A DNA stretch of 64,000 bases from Mycobacterium sp. Aquia_213 (GTDB lineage: Bacteria > Actinomycetota > Actinomycetes > Mycobacteriales > Mycobacteriaceae). This document shows, piece by piece, positions 24,944-32,861 of this stretch. A program made the translations under genes and the position numbers. The first letter of the stretch is position 1. Each line of letters starts with the position of its first letter. The notes below the pieces were generated by a model. That model saw only the letters and a list, made by a program, of their open reading frames with translations. It was not told the DNA's origin and searched no databases. The stretch lies in the NCBI RefSeq assembly GCF_026625985.1, contig NZ_CP113116.1:4712001-4776000 (forward strand), in the 5' to 3' direction.

Positions 24944-26584
24944 ATGACAAGCGTTACCGACCACACCGCGGAACCCGCTGCCGAGCACACCGTCGACATC
25001 CACACCACCGCGGGCAAGCTGGCCGAGCTGCACAAGCGCCGCGAAGAGGCGCTGCATCCGGTGGGCGAAGAGGCCGTCGAGAAGGTGCACGCCAAGGGCA
25101 AGCTGACCGCCCGCGAGCGCATCCTCGCGCTGCTCGACGACGACTCGTTCGTCGAGCTCGATGCGCTGGCCAAGCACCGCAGCACCAACTTCGGGCTGGA
25201 AAGCAACCGGCCGCTGGGCGACGGCGTGATCACCGGCTACGGCACCATCGAGGGTCGCGACGTGTGCATCTTCAGCCAGGACGCCACGGTGTTCGGCGGC
25301 AGCCTCGGCGAGGTGTACGGCGAGAAGATCGTCAAAGTGCAGGAACTGGCCATCAAGACCGGCCGCCCGCTGATCGGCATCAACGACGGCGCCGGCGCGC
25401 GGATCCAGGAAGGCGTCGTCTCGCTGGGTCTGTACAGCCGCATCTTCCGCAACAACATCCTGGCGTCGGGCGTCATCCCGCAGATCTCGTTGATCATGGG
25501 CGCCGCGGCCGGTGGGCACGTGTACTCCCCCGCCCTGACCGACTTCGTCGTGATGGTCGACCAGACCAGCCAGATGTTCATCACCGGGCCCGACGTCATC
25601 AAGACCGTCACCGGCGAGGACGTCACGATGGAGGAACTCGGCGGCGCCCACACCCACATGGCCAAGTCGGGCACGTTGCACTACGTCGCCTCCGGCGAAC
25701 AGGACGCCTTCGACTGGGTCCGCGACCTGCTGAGCTACTTGCCGCCCAACAACTTCACCGACCCGCCCCGGTTCGCCGTGCCGGCTCCGGACGGCCCGAT
25801 CGAGGAGAACCTCACCGACGAGGACCTCGAGCTGGACACCCTGATCCCGGACTCGCCCAACCAGCCGTACGACATGCACGAGGTGATCACCCGCATCCTC
25901 GATGACGACGAGTTTCTGGAAGTTCAGGGCGGTTACGCGCAGAACATCGTCGTCGGCTTCGGCCGGGTCGACGGCCGGCCGGTCGGGATCGTGGCCAACC
26001 AGCCCACTCAGTTCGCGGGCTGCCTGGACATCAACGCCTCGGAGAAGGCAGCCCGGTTCGTGCGAACCTGCGACTGCTTCAACATCCCGATCATCATGCT
26101 GGTGGACGTGCCGGGCTTCCTGCCGGGCACCGGCCAGGAATACAACGGCATCATCCGGCGCGGGGCCAAGCTGCTGTTCGCCTACGGCGAGGCGACCGTC
26201 CCGAAGATCACCGTCATCACCCGCAAGGCCTACGGCGGCGCCTACTGCGTGATGGGTTCCAAGGACATGGGTTGCGACGTCAACCTGGCCTGGCCGACCG
26301 CGCAGATCGCGGTGATGGGTGCCTCCGGTGCGGTCGGCTTCGTCTACCGCCAGCAGCTCAAGGAAGCCGCCAAGGAAGGCCGCGACGTCGACGAGCTGCG
26401 GCTGCAGCTGCAGCAGGAGTACGAGGACACGCTGGTCAACCCGTACGTCGCGGCCGAGCGCGGATACGTCGACTCGGTCATCCCGCCGTCGCACACCCGC
26501 GGTTACATCGCCACGGCGCTGCGCCTGCTGGAACGCAAGATCTCCCACCTGCCGCCTAAGAAGCACGGGAACATTCCCCTATGA
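24944..26584 (+). CDS. accD5: Acyl-CoA carboxylase beta subunit (carboxyltransferase) AccD5
   Basis: This 546-residue carboxyltransferase transfers CO2 from biotin to acyl-CoA, in mycobacteria chiefly propionyl-CoA to methylmalonyl-CoA for methyl-branched lipids. Two crotonase-like halves are evident: GINDGAGARIQEG and MGAAAGGHVYSPALTDF in the first, IMLVDVPGFLPGTGQE and RKAYGGAYCVMGSKDMGCDV in the second. A TAACAT at 24930-24935, nine bases before the ATG, would be a -10 for a leaderless transcript. The gene overlaps accE5 by four bases and its partner biotin subunit accA3 follows 2.4 kb downstream. Confidence 0.96.
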   Translation: MTSVTDHTAEPAAEHTVDIHTTAGKLAELHKRREEALHPVGEEAVEKVHAKGKLTARERILALLDDDSFVELDALAKHRSTNFGLESNRPLGDGVITGYGTIEGRDVCIFSQDATVFGGSLGEVYGEKIVKVQELAIKTGRPLIGINDGAGARIQEGVVSLGLYSRIFRNNILASGVIPQISLIMGAAAGGHVYSPALTDFVVMVDQTSQMFITGPDVIKTVTGEDVTMEELGGAHTHMAKSGTLHYVASGEQDAFDWVRDLLSYLPPNNFTDPPRFAVPAPDGPIEENLTDEDLELDTLIPDSPNQPYDMHEVITRILDDDEFLEVQGGYAQNIVVGFGRVDGRPVGIVANQPTQFAGCLDINASEKAARFVRTCDCFNIPIIMLVDVPGFLPGTGQEYNGIIRRGAKLLFAYGEATVPKITVITRKAYGGAYCVMGSKDMGCDVNLAWPTAQIAVMGASGAVGFVYRQQLKEAAKEGRDVDELRLQLQQEYEDTLVNPYVAAERGYVDSVIPPSHTRGYIATALRLLERKISHLPPKKHGNIPL

Positions 26585-26823
26585 GCGACGAGACCACCGA
26601 GGCGGCCGACACCCCGCATGCGCCGCACATCCGGATTCTGCGGGGCCGTCCCACCGCCCCGGAGCTGGCCGCGCTGATCACCGTGCTGGGCAGCGCCGGG
26701 GGCGGCGCGCAGCCGGAGCAGCCCGAGAGCACGCGCTGGGGGCTGCCGGTCGACCGGCTGCGCTACGCAATCAGCAACTACCAGCGAATCACCCTGCAGG
26801 AACGCGTCCACATGCGGCGATGA
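26581..26823 (+). CDS. accE5: Acyl-CoA carboxylase epsilon subunit AccE5
   Basis: This 80-residue protein is the small stabilising subunit that links AccA3 and AccD5. The core HIRILRGRPTAPELAALITVL at about residues 16-36 is the epsilon-subunit motif, and WGLPVDRLRY follows. The ATG overlaps the accD5 stop (ATGA) and its own stop overlaps the maf start, so three genes are coupled. The M. tuberculosis protein is annotated as much longer (177 residues, by memory); here the long disordered N-terminal extension is absent. Confidence 0.92.
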   Translation: MSDETTEAADTPHAPHIRILRGRPTAPELAALITVLGSAGGGAQPEQPESTRWGLPVDRLRYAISNYQRITLQERVHMRR

Positions 26824-27476
26824 CCCGGGTGGTACTCGGGTCGGCCTCGAGCGGCCGCCTCAAGGTGCTGCGCCAGGCGGGGATCGAACCACTGGTCGTC
26901 GTCTCCGGCGTCGACGAGGATCGCCTGATCGCCGATCTGGGACCCAACGCCTCGCCCGGTGACGCGGTCTGCGCGCTGGCTCAAGCCAAGGCCGAGCAGG
27001 TGGCCAGCGAACTGGAAGCCACCGTCGCGGCGGATTGTGTTGTCATCGGCTGTGATTCGATGCTGTATCTCGACGGCCGGCTGTGCGGTAAACCGGAGTC
27101 CATCGCCGCCGCACGCCAACTCTGGGGTTCGATGGCCGGGCGCGCCGGTCAGCTCTATACCGGCCACTGCGTTATCCGGTTGCAGGACAACAACATTGTG
27201 CACTGTGAAGCGCAAACATCAGTCACCACAGTGCATTTCGGAAGACCCGAGCCCGACGACCTGGAGGCGTACCTGGCCGACGGGGAATCGTTGCGCGTCG
27301 CCGGCGGGTTCACCCTGGACGGCCTGGGCGGATGGTTCATCGACGGTGTCGACGGCGACCCGTCGGCGGTGGTGGGAATCGGATTGCCGCTGACCCGCAC
27401 GCTGCTGCGCCGCGCGGGCCTGTCCATCGCGGCACTGTGGGCAGGAAACGTCGGCACCCCGATGGGCGCTGGGTAG
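26820..27476 (+). CDS. Maf-like nucleotide pyrophosphatase
   Basis: This 218-residue Maf/HAM1-fold protein should hydrolyse non-canonical or modified nucleoside triphosphates to monophosphates. Motifs are VVLGSASSGRLKVLRQAG (the SxSxxR entry loop), VIGCDSMLYLDG, GKPES and VAGGFTLDGLGGWFIDGVDGD split across the active site. It starts four bases inside accE5. By position it is Rv3282. Its place among carboxylase genes is conserved, but a metabolic link is not evident. Confidence 0.92.
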   Translation: MTRVVLGSASSGRLKVLRQAGIEPLVVVSGVDEDRLIADLGPNASPGDAVCALAQAKAEQVASELEATVAADCVVIGCDSMLYLDGRLCGKPESIAAARQLWGSMAGRAGQLYTGHCVIRLQDNNIVHCEAQTSVTTVHFGRPEPDDLEAYLADGESLRVAGGFTLDGLGGWFIDGVDGDPSAVVGIGLPLTRTLLRRAGLSIAALWAGNVGTPMGAG

Positions 27477-27486
27477 GCTTTGCCGT

Positions 27487-28392
27487 GTGCCGCTACCCCC
27501 CGATGCAAGCCCGACGCTGTCGGGCTACGCCCATCCCGAACGCTTAGTCACCGCCGACTGGTTGTCCGGCCACATGGGCTCGCCCGGTCTGGCGATCGTC
27601 GAATCCGACGAGGACGTGTTGCTCTACGACGTCGGCCATATCCCCGGCGCGGTCAAGATCGACTGGCACACCGACCTCAACGACCCGCGGGTCCGCGACT
27701 ACATCGACGGCGCGCAGTTCGCGGAACTGATGGACCGCAAGGGCATCTCGCGCGACGACACCGTCGTGATCTACGGCGACAAGAGCAACTGGTGGGCGGC
27801 CTACGCGCTGTGGGTCTTCACGTTGTTCGGCCACCCGGATGTGCGGCTGCTCAACGGCGGGCGTGACCTGTGGCTGTCCGAGCGACGGGACACCAGCCTC
27901 GAGGTGCCGACCAAGACCTCGACGGGCTATCCCGTCGTCGCGCGCAACGACGCACCGATCCGCGCCTACAAGGACGACGTCCTGGACATCCTGGGCAGCC
28001 AGCCGCTGATCGATGTGCGCTCGCCCGACGAGTACACCGGCGAACGCACCCACATGCCCGACTATCCCGAAGAGGGCGCGCTGCGCGCCGGCCACATCCC
28101 CACCGCCCGGTCGATCCCGTGGGGCAAAGCGGTCGACGACAGCGGCCGGTTCCGCAGCCGCGAGGAGCTCGAGGAGCTGTACAGCTTCCTGCAGCCGGAC
28201 GACAAGACCGTCGTCTACTGCCGCATCGGCGAGCGGTCCAGCCACACCTGGTTCGTGCTCACCCACTTGCTGGGCAAGCCCGGCGTCCGCAATTACGACG
28301 GGTCCTGGACCGAGTGGGGCAACACCGTGCGGGTGCCGATCGTCGCGGGCTCGGAACCAGGACAGGCACCGGGAGCAGTACCCGCCCGATGA
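27487..28392 (+). CDS. sseA: Thiosulfate sulfurtransferase (rhodanese) SseA
   Basis: The 301-residue protein has two rhodanese domains. The N-terminal one (about 20-140) is inactive-like, and the C-terminal one (about 165-290) carries the persulfide cysteine at about residue 245 in YCRIGERSSHTWF. IDVRSPDEYTGERTHMPDYPEEGALRAGHIP is split by a typical linker. The start is GTG 27487. It overlaps the SufE-like gene by four bases, suggesting that sulfur carried on this cysteine is passed to or received from that protein. Cytoplasmic; corresponds to Rv3283. Confidence 0.93.
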   Translation: MPLPPDASPTLSGYAHPERLVTADWLSGHMGSPGLAIVESDEDVLLYDVGHIPGAVKIDWHTDLNDPRVRDYIDGAQFAELMDRKGISRDDTVVIYGDKSNWWAAYALWVFTLFGHPDVRLLNGGRDLWLSERRDTSLEVPTKTSTGYPVVARNDAPIRAYKDDVLDILGSQPLIDVRSPDEYTGERTHMPDYPEEGALRAGHIPTARSIPWGKAVDDSGRFRSREELEELYSFLQPDDKTVVYCRIGERSSHTWFVLTHLLGKPGVRNYDGSWTEWGNTVRVPIVAGSEPGQAPGAVPAR

Positions 28393-28811
28393 CTCTGCCC
28401 GCTGCCCTAGCCGAGGTGGTGTCCGACTTCGCCGAAGTGCAGGGTCAGGACAAACTGAAGCTTTTGCTGGAGTTCGCCGACGACCTGCCGGACCTGCCTG
28501 ACGATCTGGCCGAAGCGGCGATGGAGCCGGTTCCCGAGTGCCAGTCGCCGCTGTTCTTGCATGTCGACGCGCACGACCGGAATCGGGTGCGGCTGTATTT
28601 CAGCGCTCCCGCCGAAGCGCCGACCACCCGCGGATTTGCCTCGATCCTGGCCGCCGGCCTCGACGAGCAACCCGCCGCCGACATCCTGGCGGTGCCCGAA
28701 GATTTCTACAGCGAGCTGGGCTTGGCCGCTCTGATCAGCCCGCTGCGATTGCGGGGCATGTCGGCGATGCTGGCCCGCATCAAACGGCGGCTGCGAGATA
28801 CCGCCGAGTAA
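28389..28811 (+). CDS. SufE-like sulfur acceptor protein
   Basis: The 140-residue protein has the SufE fold signature, with Cys51 in VPECQSPLFLHVD matching the active cysteine of SufE (GCQSxVW type) and a C-terminal block LISPLRLRGMSAMLARIK characteristic of the family. SufE proteins accept persulfide from a desulfurase. Here the coupled partner is the rhodanese SseA (ATGA overlap) and not a cysteine desulfurase, suggesting a rhodanese-SufE relay. The ATG at 28389 is the only reasonable start. Matches Rv3284 by position. Confidence 0.88.
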   Translation: MTLPAALAEVVSDFAEVQGQDKLKLLLEFADDLPDLPDDLAEAAMEPVPECQSPLFLHVDAHDRNRVRLYFSAPAEAPTTRGFASILAAGLDEQPAADILAVPEDFYSELGLAALISPLRLRGMSAMLARIKRRLRDTAE

Positions 28812-28942
28812 CCCCCGAATACCGACACCGCCTCATCGGCCCGGCGGCGCGGCGCTTAGACTTCCCCCGAAATCGTTGTAAGAAATTCTCTTAGAGACGC
28901 ACGCAGAAAAATCTCTGCCGATAGGCCAACACAGGAGGCGCA

Positions 28943-30739
28943 GTGGCCAGTCACGCCAGCTCAAGGATCTCCAAGGTGCTCGTCGCCAACCGCGGCGAAA
29001 TCGCTGTCCGGGTGATCCGGGCGGCCCGCGACGCGGGCCTGTCCAGCGTGGCGGTGTACGCCGAGCCCGACGCCGAGGCGCCCCACGTGCGCCTGGCCGA
29101 CGAGGCGTTCGCCCTGGGTGGTCAGACTTCCGCCGAGTCGTACCTGGACTTCGCCAAAATTCTCGACGCGGCAGCGAAGTCCGGTGCCAACGCGATCCAC
29201 CCGGGCTACGGCTTCCTGTCGGAGAACGCCGACTTCGCCCAGGCGGTGCTGGACGCGAACCTGATCTGGATCGGGCCCAGCCCGCAGTCGATCCGCGACC
29301 TCGGTGACAAGGTCACCGCCCGCCACATCGCCGCCCGCGCGCAGGCCCCGCTGGTGCCCGGCACCCCCGACCCGGTCAAGGACGCCGACGAGGTGGTCGC
29401 CTTCGCCAAGGAGTACGGCGTACCGGTCGCGATCAAGGCGGCCTTCGGTGGCGGTGGCCGCGGCATGAAGGTGGCCCGCACCATCGAGGAGATCCCCGAG
29501 CTGTTCGAGTCGGCCACCCGGGAGGCCGTCGCGGCATTCGGTCGCGGCGAGTGCTTCGTCGAGCGCTACCTGGACAAGCCGCGCCACGTCGAGGCCCAGG
29601 TGATCGCCGACACGCACGGCAACGTCGTCGTCGCCGGCACCCGCGACTGCTCGCTGCAGCGCCGCTTCCAGAAGCTGGTCGAGGAGGCGCCCGCGCCGTT
29701 CCTCACCGACGCGCAGCGCAAGGAGATCCACGAATCGGCCAAGCGCATCTGCAAGGAAGCCCACTACTACGGCGCCGGCACCGTCGAGTACCTGGTCGGC
29801 CAGGACGGCCTGATCTCCTTCCTGGAGGTCAACACCCGTCTGCAGGTCGAACACCCGGTGACCGAGGAGACCGCGGGCATCGACCTGGTGCTGCAGCAGT
29901 TCAAGATCGCCAACGGCGACAAGCTCGACATCACCGAAGACCCGACGCCGCGCGGGCATGCGATCGAGTTCCGGATCAACGGCGAGGACGCCGGACGCGG
30001 CTTCCTGCCCGCGCCCGGTCCGGTGACCCGGTACGACACCCCCAGCGGCCCCGGTGTCCGGCTGGATTCCGGCGTCGAGGCCGGCTCGGTGATCGGCGGC
30101 CAGTTCGACTCGATGCTGTCCAAGCTGATCGTGTACGGCGCCACCCGCGAGGAGGCGCTGGCCCGCTCGCGGCGCGCGCTGGACGAATTCCACGTCGAGG
30201 GCCTGGCCACCGTCATCCCGTTCCACCGTGCCGTGGTGTCCGACCCGGCGTTCATCGGTGACGGCAACAGCTTCACGGTGCACACCCGCTGGATCGAGAC
30301 CGAGTGGGACAACACCATCGAGCCGTTCACCGGCGGCGAGCCCCTCGACGAGGACGAGACACGGCCGCGGCAGAAGGTGGTCGTCGAGGTCGACGGCCGT
30401 CGGCTCGAGGTGTCGCTGCCCGGCGATCTGGCGCTGTCCAACGGCGCGGCCGCCGACCCGGCCGGCGTCGTCCGCAAGAAGCCGAAGCCCCGCAAGCGCG
30501 GTGCGCACGGCGGTGCGGCGGCCTCGGGTGACGCGGTCACCGCGCCGATGCAGGGCACCGTGGTCAAGGTCGCTGTCGAGGAAGGACAGCAGGTCGCCGT
30601 CGGTGATCTGGTGGTGGTCCTCGAGGCGATGAAGATGGAGAACCCGGTCACCGCGCACAAGGAGGGCACCATCACCGGCCTCGCGGTCGAGGCGGGCGCT
30701 GCCATCACTCAGGGCACGGTGCTCGCCGAGATCAAATAG
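28943..30739 (+). CDS. accA3: Acyl-CoA carboxylase alpha subunit (biotin carboxylase and carrier) AccA3
   Basis: This 598-residue subunit contains an N-terminal biotin carboxylase with ATP-grasp domain (residues about 8-455; KVLVANRGEIAVRVIRAA, the glycine-rich AFGGGGRGMK loop, EVNTRLQVEHPVTE) and a C-terminal biotin carrier domain with the biotinylated lysine at about residue 564 in LEAMKMENP. It serves several carboxylase complexes including AccD5-AccE5. The GTG at 28943 is chosen because AGGAGG lies six bases upstream. BirA, which biotinylates it, is in the same window. A 131-base gap upstream suggests its own promoter. Confidence 0.96.
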   Translation: MASHASSRISKVLVANRGEIAVRVIRAARDAGLSSVAVYAEPDAEAPHVRLADEAFALGGQTSAESYLDFAKILDAAAKSGANAIHPGYGFLSENADFAQAVLDANLIWIGPSPQSIRDLGDKVTARHIAARAQAPLVPGTPDPVKDADEVVAFAKEYGVPVAIKAAFGGGGRGMKVARTIEEIPELFESATREAVAAFGRGECFVERYLDKPRHVEAQVIADTHGNVVVAGTRDCSLQRRFQKLVEEAPAPFLTDAQRKEIHESAKRICKEAHYYGAGTVEYLVGQDGLISFLEVNTRLQVEHPVTEETAGIDLVLQQFKIANGDKLDITEDPTPRGHAIEFRINGEDAGRGFLPAPGPVTRYDTPSGPGVRLDSGVEAGSVIGGQFDSMLSKLIVYGATREEALARSRRALDEFHVEGLATVIPFHRAVVSDPAFIGDGNSFTVHTRWIETEWDNTIEPFTGGEPLDEDETRPRQKVVVEVDGRRLEVSLPGDLALSNGAAADPAGVVRKKPKPRKRGAHGGAAASGDAVTAPMQGTVVKVAVEEGQQVAVGDLVVVLEAMKMENPVTAHKEGTITGLAVEAGAAITQGTVLAEIK

Positions 30740-30741
30740 CT

Positions 30742-30767
30742 GCTGACCAGGCTTCCTGGGAATCAGC
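30742..30767 (+). terminator. Hairpin terminator after accA3
   Basis: Three bases after the stop, GCTGA-CCAGG-CTT-CCTGG-GAA-TCAGC forms a stem of two 5-bp helices with a three-base bulge. There is no U-tract, as is common in mycobacteria. Confidence 0.5.
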
Positions 30768-30773
30768 TCGAAA

Positions 30774-30800
30774 CGTTGTCGGTCTCCGGCACCGGGGGTA
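30774..30800 (+). promoter_or_regulatory. Weak sigma-F-like promoter before the STAS gene
   Basis: GTTGT near 30775 and GGGTA at 30796-30800 are separated by 16 bases, resembling the sigma-F consensus GGTTT-N15-17-GGGTA only in part. The site is 124 bases before the STAS start. Confidence 0.3.
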
Positions 30801-30924
30801 GGGTTGCGGTCAGGTTGAGTTCACAGCCGCCCGGACCACGTCAGCGCCGCGCGGAAGGCGAATTCCCTCCGTTGCAGCCGTTGGCGTAGTACTCACACCG
30901 ATCCTCGGTTGAGGGAGTGAAGCG

Positions 30925-31338
30925 ATGTCTGTGGCCCAATCGTGGCAACAATGCCGAACGGCCCAATTCAGCGCTCTTTCGAGCGTGGCGGGCACGGTCA
31001 TCACGGTCGACGGCGAGCTCGACGCCGCGAACTCGGATCAGCTCGCCAGCTACGTTGAGCGCAATGCGCGGCGTGCCAGGCGAGTGATCCTCGACCTGCG
31101 TGAGCTGGATTTCATTGGTACAGCTGGCTTTTCAGCGCTGCACCGGATCAACGTGGTGTGCTCGGGCGCCCAGGTGAACTGGGCGATGGTGCCGAGCCCC
31201 GCGGTCCGGCGGCTGTTGCGGGTCTGCGACCCCGACGGCACGCTGCCGGTGACGACGCCGGGTGCGGAGCCGCTGCTGGAGCCGGTCGCGTGGACTGGCG
31301 CGCGGCCGCTACTCCAACTGGTCGCGCAGGCGCGTTAG
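30925..31338 (+). CDS. STAS-domain anti-sigma factor antagonist-like protein
   Basis: This 137-residue protein has a STAS domain over about residues 10-110: GTVITVDGELDAANSDQLASYV, then RVILDLRELDFIGTAGFSALHRI. In classic RsbV/SpoIIAA proteins the phosphorylated serine is in a DSSG or DSTG motif; here the aligned motif is GTAG, so the residue is a threonine or is lost. Such proteins bind anti-sigma kinases like RsbW and release the sigma factor. The gene converges with sigF and the two overlap by 30 bases. I recall no STAS gene at the sigF locus of M. tuberculosis, where RsfA and RsfB are elsewhere. GAGGGAG lies nine or so bases before the ATG. Confidence 0.85.
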   Translation: MSVAQSWQQCRTAQFSALSSVAGTVITVDGELDAANSDQLASYVERNARRARRVILDLRELDFIGTAGFSALHRINVVCSGAQVNWAMVPSPAVRRLLRVCDPDGTLPVTTPGAEPLLEPVAWTGARPLLQLVAQAR

Positions 31339-32103
31339 CGATTTAGCCAGCAGCCGCGAGACGTGCATCTGCGAGATGCCGACTCGCTCGGCGATCTGCG
31401 TCTGCGTCATCGACTCAAAGAACCTGAGCACCAACACCGTTCGCTCCCGCTCGGGCAGGCTCTCCAGCAATGGCCGTAGCGACTCGCGGTCCTCGATGCG
31501 ATCGATGCTGGCGTCGACATCGCCCAACGTGTCGGCGATGGCGCGGGCGTCCTCTTCGTCGCCGCCGCCGCCACCGCTGTCGATGGACAGGGTGTTGTAG
31601 GAGCTGCCCGCCACCAGGCCCTCGACGACCTCGGCGCGGTCCATTTCCAGCTCGGCGGCGAGTTCGGTTGCGGTAGGCGCCCGCCCGAGGCGTTGCGACA
31701 GTTCGGCGGTGGCGCTGCCGAGCCGCAGATGCAGCTCCTTGAGGCGCCGTGGCACCTTGACCGACCAGCTGTTGTCCCGAAAGTGCCGGCGAACCTCACC
31801 CATGATCGTGGGCACCGCGAACGACACGAAGTCCGATCCGGTCTCGACGTCGAAGCGCACCACGGCGTTGACCAAACCGACCCGCGCGACCTGAACCAGG
31901 TCGTCGCGCGGCTCGCCGCGGCCCTCGAACCGGCGGGCGATGTGATCGGCCAGCGGCAGACACCGCTCCACGATCTTGTCCCGCTGACGCTGGAACTCCG
32001 CCGAGTCAGCCGAGATCGTGGCCAGCTCACGGAACATATCCGGAACATCGGCGTATTCGTTTGGGCGTGATGAGCCCGAACCGCCGCCAGCTTGCGCTGT
32101 CAC
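31309..32103 (-). CDS. sigF: Alternative sigma factor SigF
   Basis: The 264-residue sigma factor belongs to the sigma-B/F stress and sporulation group. Region 2 includes GEPRDDLVQVARVGLVNAV and SFAVPTIMGEVRRHFRD, region 3 follows with VPRRLKELHLRLGSA, and region 4 has the recognition helix in QTQIAERVGISQMHVSRLLAKSL. It starts with GTG inside a GTGA overlap with rsbW, so factor and anti-factor are made together. The predicted sigma-F promoters upstream imply autoregulation. Its end overlaps the STAS gene on the other strand. Confidence 0.96.
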   Translation of the reverse strand: MTAQAGGGSGSSRPNEYADVPDMFRELATISADSAEFQRQRDKIVERCLPLADHIARRFEGRGEPRDDLVQVARVGLVNAVVRFDVETGSDFVSFAVPTIMGEVRRHFRDNSWSVKVPRRLKELHLRLGSATAELSQRLGRAPTATELAAELEMDRAEVVEGLVAGSSYNTLSIDSGGGGGDEEDARAIADTLGDVDASIDRIEDRESLRPLLESLPERERTVLVLRFFESMTQTQIAERVGISQMHVSRLLAKSLTRLRDQLE

Positions 32104-32537
32104 CGGCTAGCGGCCGCCCGTCGCGCCGTCAGTGTGATCCCGAATACGCTGCCGGTTTCGCCGGGTTCACGCCCGTCGTGGAAAGTCTGGACATCGTCGG
32201 CCAGTGACGTCAGGACATGCCAGCTGAAGCTGCCGGGCGACACCACGTCGTGGGTGTCGCAGGCGGCGGAAGCCTCGACCACCAACTCGTCTTCGCGCGG
32301 GTCGACCACCACGATGAGCGTCGCGTCCGGAGTGGCCGACCGGATCAACCGGGTGCACACCTCGTCGACCGCGAGCCGCAGATCCGCGACGGCGTCGAAA
32401 TCGAGATCTTCGTAGGTGCCGATCGCGCCCACTAGCGTGCGCAGCATCGCCAGGTTCTCCAGGCGCGCAGCAACATGCAGTTCAACGGCTCTCAGGCCGC
32501 GTTCACGCTTGTCAGCGCGCAATCCACTATCGGTCAT
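32100..32537 (-). CDS. rsbW: Anti-sigma-F factor RsbW (UsfX)
   Basis: This 145-residue GHKL-fold protein binds SigF and keeps it inactive. The N-box region is DAVADLRLAVDEVCTRLIRSA, and the remainder follows UsfX of M. tuberculosis closely, including EASAACDTHDVV and FSWHVLTSLADDVQTF. The ATG at 32537 is chosen because GGGAGA is five bases upstream and the length equals that of UsfX; an in-frame GTG at 32645 is less likely. It is coupled to sigF by a four-base overlap. Classical kinase activity has not been general for the mycobacterial protein. Confidence 0.95.
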   Translation of the reverse strand: MTDSGLRADKRERGLRAVELHVAARLENLAMLRTLVGAIGTYEDLDFDAVADLRLAVDEVCTRLIRSATPDATLIVVVDPREDELVVEASAACDTHDVVSPGSFSWHVLTSLADDVQTFHDGREPGETGSVFGITLTARRAAASR

Positions 32538-32590
32538 ATGGTCTCCCGGCAACGTTTGGCTCACACTACCCCTCGCTTTGGAGCGCGCCA

Positions 32591-32758
32591 TTGGACGCGA
32601 CAGCCCATCCGTTAGCGCCAGACACCACCGGCAGACCCCAGACACGCACGCTCGCGCGCATCGCCTTCATTGCCGGATTCACCCTGGTCCTTCTGATCGT
32701 CATCGCAGTAAGTATCTACGTCGGTGCTTTCATGATTCTGTCCCCCATGATGGGGTAG
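32591..32758 (+). CDS. Possible 55-residue small membrane protein in the sigF locus
   Basis: A TTG at 32591 with GGAG seven bases upstream opens a 55-codon frame ending at TAG 32756-32758. The product has a polar N-terminal part of about 20 residues and a single hydrophobic segment (IAFIAGFTLVLLIVIAVSIY, about residues 24-43) ending in MILSPMMG. About three quarters of third codon positions are G or C, consistent with coding in this genome. It is divergent from rsbW and lies antisense to the predicted long leader of the rsbW-sigF transcript. No homologue is recognised. Confidence 0.45.
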   Translation: MDATAHPLAPDTTGRPQTRTLARIAFIAGFTLVLLIVIAVSIYVGAFMILSPMMG

Positions 32759-32806
32759 GCGCCGCGCGCAAGATCATCGGCAGGCGCTCATCATGGTTTA
32801 GACGTG

Positions 32807-32832
32807 ATACCCACTCGAGGGAGCGCATAACC
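32807..32832 (-). promoter_or_regulatory. Sigma-F-type promoter upstream of rsbW-sigF
   Basis: On the minus strand GGTTA (32828-32832) and GGGTAT (32807-32812) are separated by 15 bases, matching the sigma-F consensus GGTTT-N15-17-GGGTA. It would give a leader of about 260 bases before rsbW. It agrees with the known autoregulation of mycobacterial sigF. Confidence 0.7.
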
Positions 32833-32861
32833 CACGAGTTTCGGGGTGAGCGGCGCGAGTG

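Noticed and set aside
32538..32645. An N-terminally extended RsbW from a GTG at 32645
   Set aside because: The ATG at 32537 has a ribosome-binding site and gives exactly the family length.
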